Shown: positions 59,801 through 64,000 of the stretch, one piece after another | How positions within the stretch are numbered: position 1 is the stretch's first letter | How the letters are laid out: the number at the start of each line of letters is the position of its first letter | Position numbers and translations under genes: made by a program | Origin: Pyrenochaeta sp. MPI-SDFR-AT-0127 | Lineage: Eukaryota; Ascomycota; Dothideomycetes; Pleosporales; Cucurbitariaceae | DNA length: 64,000 bases | Assembly (NCBI GenBank): GCA_020747015.1 | Contig: JAGTJM010000030.1 | Span: forward strand, 365,461-429,460 | Direction of reading: 5' to 3' | The notes under the pieces: model-generated | Told to the model about the DNA's origin: nothing | Databases searched by the model: none | What the model saw: the letters and a program-made list of their open reading frames with translations, nothing else

Positions 59801-62800
59801 TTCATGTAACAAATGGCACGTGGGTTGTACAGGCCCACATATCCTGTGCTGGATCGAATTTCCATACTGCGGTCGACAGAAATAGTGGCCATCATAGGTT
59901 CGTAGTCATCGTTCTCAACGTCTCCAGCTAGTTGGAGCAGCGTGTTGTAGGTATTACCGTCCTCGGCCAAAGCAAGCATAAGATCATAGAGCGCTTGCCG
60001 TGTATGACTCTCCAGGGTTGGAAGGGAAGGACCGGTAGCTGAAGTATTGTCTATCGTTGACACAAAACTATGACTACTTTTTATTGTTAGCAAACTGCTA
60101 GTACAAGGAAAACATAAATGTTTGGTGAGCTTCGCATGGCAGTAGAATGGCAGCATATGAGAGAGTTGTGTAATTCATGCACATACCTTTGCACAAAAAT
60201 ATACTTCTTGAACACCTGTTCCATAAGCGAACCGGCGTTCACTGGCTTCTTGAAAGATTTGATGGATAATATGCAGCATAGAAGGAGCTTTGTGAATCCT
60301 AAGACGACATAGTCGGTCTCTTCCCGCCCTACAAACTCTTCATGCGTATGTTTCAACAGCAAATTACTCCACTGCTTCAACAATGATCGCAGCGATTCTT
60401 CGTTGCGGTCGTATTCGTCATTGGCGCGGAAGACATGCTCGGCGATCTCGAATAACTGCTGCGATTCACTTGGGTGGCGCACAGCTTCGGGTAGAATAAC
60501 GGAGATGATGGACCAAAAGCGCGCAGCGACCTCTCCTTTGGTGAGTGGACAGGTTGAAGGAAGATCACCCCCGCAAACAGAGGCAACTTTCTTTGAAATT
60601 TGCTCTCGCAGAGGTTGGCGTCGGTCAGTCAACAGGAGTACTTGAAGTAACCGAGGTGCATCGGGGTTATCGACAAAGGCTTCCCATACAGCACGAGAAT
60701 GAAGTGATGCCTCTAAGATGACAGCAAAAGAATCTTGAACAACGGTAGCCTCGTCGTTGGTCTCAAGTGCCACCGATAGTATCTTCACCAGGCGATCCGC
60801 AAGGAGGGATCCATTAGAAAAGTACGTAGCCGACATGTCTGGAGAAGGGCGTTCTGCTTCAAATATGAGTTTTGTTTATCAATCATCGCGCATTTTAGCA
60901 TTCAACATACCTCTGAGAAACTCCAAGAGGACATTTACCAAGACAGCCGCGAGTTGAAGTTCCTGGAAGTTAGAAATGGGGTCGCTGATTAGCTGTGGGT
61001 TTAAAAGGGCTTCATCCAAACGTTGAATAGCGTTGGCTAAGAACGTTTCGTTGAGAGTTGACTAAGGATTCATCAGTAATAGCTCCAGACCGACAATAGC
61101 TCAATTAACTAGACATACGCTCTGTATTTGTTCCCTCAGTCTAGACTGCAGAGCCTGGGCAGCGTATCTTGCCTGAAAGAATCTGCCGGCTGGGAAAAGG
61201 CTTTCAGAGGACGCAACGCCAGTCATGACGCTATCTGCAAAAGTATTGCGGGCGGGGAAGAAACTCAAGAACTCGAAAAGCTTGTTTATATTAGCATGGT
61301 CAGTAGTAGTCCTGATTCTGGGCCTTACCGATTCGCTTAGAGTATCGTTAGAGTCCATTAAAGCGAAAAGCTCATCGAAATACTTCACCACTGTTGTTTC
61401 GAAGACAGACGATCCTGCAATAGGTCCAGATGAAGAACGTGTGATCTCAGCCCCCTCAGCTCTTTGTATGAGCAGCTGGCCCCCGAAATCGGTATCAGAT
61501 AGTTTCTGGGTTGCTCTGTTCGAAACATTCAGTCTTTGGCCCTTGGCAAAGAGATTGATCTTGGTGAATCCCGTTGCATGGCATAACCTCCTATAGAGAT
61601 CTTCCAAAGTGTGATCGGAGGCCATCATTACAGTTTGCCTGTCGTTGCCACATTGATATTTGATCGTAATGGCATCTCCATACGGGATATCCGTCTCATC
61701 GACTTTGGAATCTGCTCTTCGAGTACGGTTGAGCTCCGGCTTCTGGCGAATATATTCAAGCAACAATTTCTGGAAAAGAAGTACCCTACCAAAGCGGACT
61801 TCGTTATCTTGCTGAGCCACACCAGACAAGGTGACGCCCATTGACGTCGCTGATGCTTGATCTGAGGGTTTTGTGCGCAAAGCTTTGGAGGCGGACCGCA
61901 CCTCTAGTATGCACTTGTCCACAAGAGCCACGTGTGCGGTTTCGACTTCCGCTAGACTGATACCCTCAGCCTCGCTGATTTGCACATATCGAGCGGCGAG
62001 AAGACGTGCTGCTCGGTCTTCAATGGTGCCTGGTGGCGATGATAAGACCATTGACCAGAGTGTATCAGCTCCCGGAATCTGTAGCAACGATTTTTCCCCT
62101 TCTTCTGTAGTTACAAGTCTCCGAGTGGTTGGAAAATTGTAATTCGCGACCACTTCAAACAAACCAGTTGTGTAGAGCTGTGCCTCAAGTGTAGGCACAT
62201 ACAAAGTCATCAGCTGATTACAGAAGTCATTGTCTGGAAAAATCTTGATCGTTTGCAGAAGTTGCATCCAAGCCAGATCTCGAGCGGCATTGGACAACGC
62301 GTTCTTCCCGACAAGGTAGTCCCAAAGCTCCTGGTGGAGGTCTGATGGAATAGCGGAACCGGCACGACAGATCATAAGCGCGAGAAATTCCACTCTATAG
62401 CGAAGCGCTAGTAGTTGCGAAGGGTAGGGCTCGGTTTTGCTCTCCGTCTCGACAAATGAAGGTATTTCTGCAAGGATCTGACGAGTCAGGGCCTCATTTT
62501 GTTGGAAGAAGAATCCATCACTTGAATGCGATGATGTCGCGAGCAAATAGATAGCTTTGAAACTACCGGTGGCTTCTTGTGTTCGGTCAGCAATATGCTG
62601 CGCGCACTTTTGATAGATGATATGTCTCTCATCCGGAGATACGACGTTAGCGAGAGGGCGAAGTTGATCGCTCGCCTCGTTATGCAAATCGAAGAGATTC
62701 TTATCGGACTCTCTACTCGGGGCAGTTTCACGGAGCATGCGAATACACACATTCCAGGGCCGGCTATTGGGATCTCTCATACTGTAGTCGACGGGTGGTA

Positions 62801-64000
62801 CCCTGTCCATCAGTTTCCCCGTCACGTCCCTCAGAAACCGTAATATGTCTAATGTGTATCGGTCGATCGGCAAGTCATGAAGCTTCAAACAAAGATAAAG
62901 ATGGTCCGAAGCACACATTAGGTTGGTAATACCACGAAGCATAGTCATTGTCGCTGCGACTACGCGGGGGTCGGGGTTGGTAGAGACTGTTTTCCAGATG
63001 GCATCCGCTTGGCTGTCGGACCACCGGTGGGTGACGACGAGAAAGCCTACAATATTGCCACTACGAGAGATCAACTGAGGGTGCGAGTCGACGCTGATGA
63101 TATAGTCCACAACCTGCCCGTGGAGAAGGAAGTCGGCCAGATGCTGCATGACAGGATGCTTGCACGTGGGGTCAATGTTACTATACTCCCGCCATATTTC
63201 GACTAGGGCAGAGTCCATCGTAGCAATACTCATAACGCGTAGGTCCATCTTGCCCTTCACAACGTACTTTCGAAGAAGCTTGAATTTCCACGCATTCGAT
63301 ACTAATGCAGGGAAAGATTGAGGATCTTGCCGATATTCGTCAGGCGTAGAGCTAGCCAGATCTCCTGTGGATGAAGACACAGTTGGAGACTCCGGATCCT
63401 TAAAGTCGAGAAACTTGTCGGCCAGCTCTGCAGCAATATCCTGATCCCATTGGCAGAGCTCGGACAGGAGAGTGGAAAAGTACTGTATGAGATCGCGCGC
63501 GACGCCAGAATCCGTGGTTTTGCCCAAATCAGAGAGATCCCCACTGTATTTGTGGAAGAATAGCAGTACTCCCCGATAGTATTCGGAGCGGTTTTCGTAG
63601 CCGTACATACCTGGAAATTCGAATATTGACCAGCCTAACACACTGAAGATTTGCGAGGCGAACGTAGCAATGACGTTCTGCATATGGATTGGCACTTGGT
63701 GGAAGGCTTCGTCAGCCAGCTTGAGCAGGTTTTGAGCACCGCCCGCTAAGAGAAAGTCCTTGTTGAGGCGGATGCTCATCTCGCGTGTGTCAGCGGCATA
63801 TTCCTTGTGTAGCAGATGAAAGACTGGGGCTTTCTCCGCGCGAAGAATGGCATGGAGGTGCCGAATGTGTTTGTGGCTGAGAAGCGGTAGCGGATAGACG
63901 TCCTCGGAGCGCGGTCGGGAAAGTAAATGAATATCTGCCAGCAGGAGGAAGGAGACAAGTCTCATGTATGCTTGCAGAAACTCATAGAACAGCGTGTCGG
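56819..64000 (-). CDS. Giant ubiquitin-specific protease (USP34/USP9-like), 5' end beyond the window
   Basis: Exons 64000-61329, 61280-61119, 61061-60911, 60856-60187, 60076-59285, 59239-58591 and 58447-56819; the open frame runs past 64000, so the N-terminus is missing. The visible part is about 2240 residues. An HEAT/ARM-like helical region is followed by a ubiquitin-like block (ITIKYQCGNDRQTVMM...LLIQRA) and the USP core: Cys box GLYNPRAICYMNSLMTQLFM with the catalytic Cys, CGGKFVDA zinc-ribbon pair, and the His box NCENGHYYSYI. A long helical C-terminus ends in an acidic tail. This is a deubiquitinase; substrates are unknown. The 48-base intron at 61281-61328 is a multiple of three and could be retained. 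Confidence 0.9.

Overview
The window is nuclear DNA of a filamentous ascomycete (Pezizomycotina; a dothideomycete of the Pleosporales type is the best guess from gene content, but the order is inference). The evidence is dense genes on both strands with many 45-330 nt introns (GTRNGT-type donors, CTAAC/CTAAT-type branch sites, YAG acceptors), fungus-specific families (PEX8, arg-2/CPA1 with its attenuator peptide, Zn2Cys6 proteins) and intron-rich housekeeping genes. I joined exons by hand from open frames plus splice signals; every model below closes in frame, but none was checked against RNA. I saw no tRNA, rRNA or CRISPR by eye.

Layout. 0-6.3 kb: isopenicillin-N-acyltransferase-like (C45) enzyme, CE4-type polysaccharide deacetylase, three small related orphan proteins in a row on the minus strand, and a TMEM170-type membrane protein. 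6.5-12.3 kb: PEX8, a long gene-poor stretch, and a 2-Cys peroxiredoxin fused to a long disordered tail. 12.5-22.8 kb: RING protein, NUDIX hydrolase, a GRAM-VASt sterol-transfer (Lam/Ysp2-type) protein and a MIT/coiled-coil protein resembling Atg38/NRBF2. 23.2-31.4 kb: arginine-specific carbamoyl-phosphate synthase small subunit with a spliced regulatory uORF, GH3 beta-glucosidase, and a protein with twin Zn2Cys6 motifs. 32.8-44.7 kb: Cdc42, a large orphan coiled-coil protein, a Prr/Hal-type protein kinase and a C2H2-type finger protein. 45.5-56.1 kb: GH17 glucanase with a duplicated Asn/Asp-rich module, ILV3, a secreted Asn/Gly-repeat protein, PIC2, a small orphan and a Tc1-like transposase remnant. 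56.8-64.0 kb: a giant ubiquitin-specific protease that runs off the right edge.

There is no operon-like or secondary-metabolite cluster: neighbours are mostly unrelated housekeeping genes. Shared themes are only partial: amino-acid synthesis in mitochondria (CPA1, ILV3), mitochondrial phosphate/copper transport (PIC2), peroxisome biogenesis (PEX8), membrane contact sites and autophagy (Lam-type protein and Atg38-like protein, divergent), polarity/cell wall (Cdc42, GH17, GH3, deacetylase). The most informative non-standard signals are the intron-split arginine attenuator peptide, the tandem orphan paralogs, the peroxiredoxin fusion, the twin Zn2Cys6 protein, the duplicated DxDxNG module in the GH17 protein and the Kex2-site-bearing Asn/Gly repeat protein.
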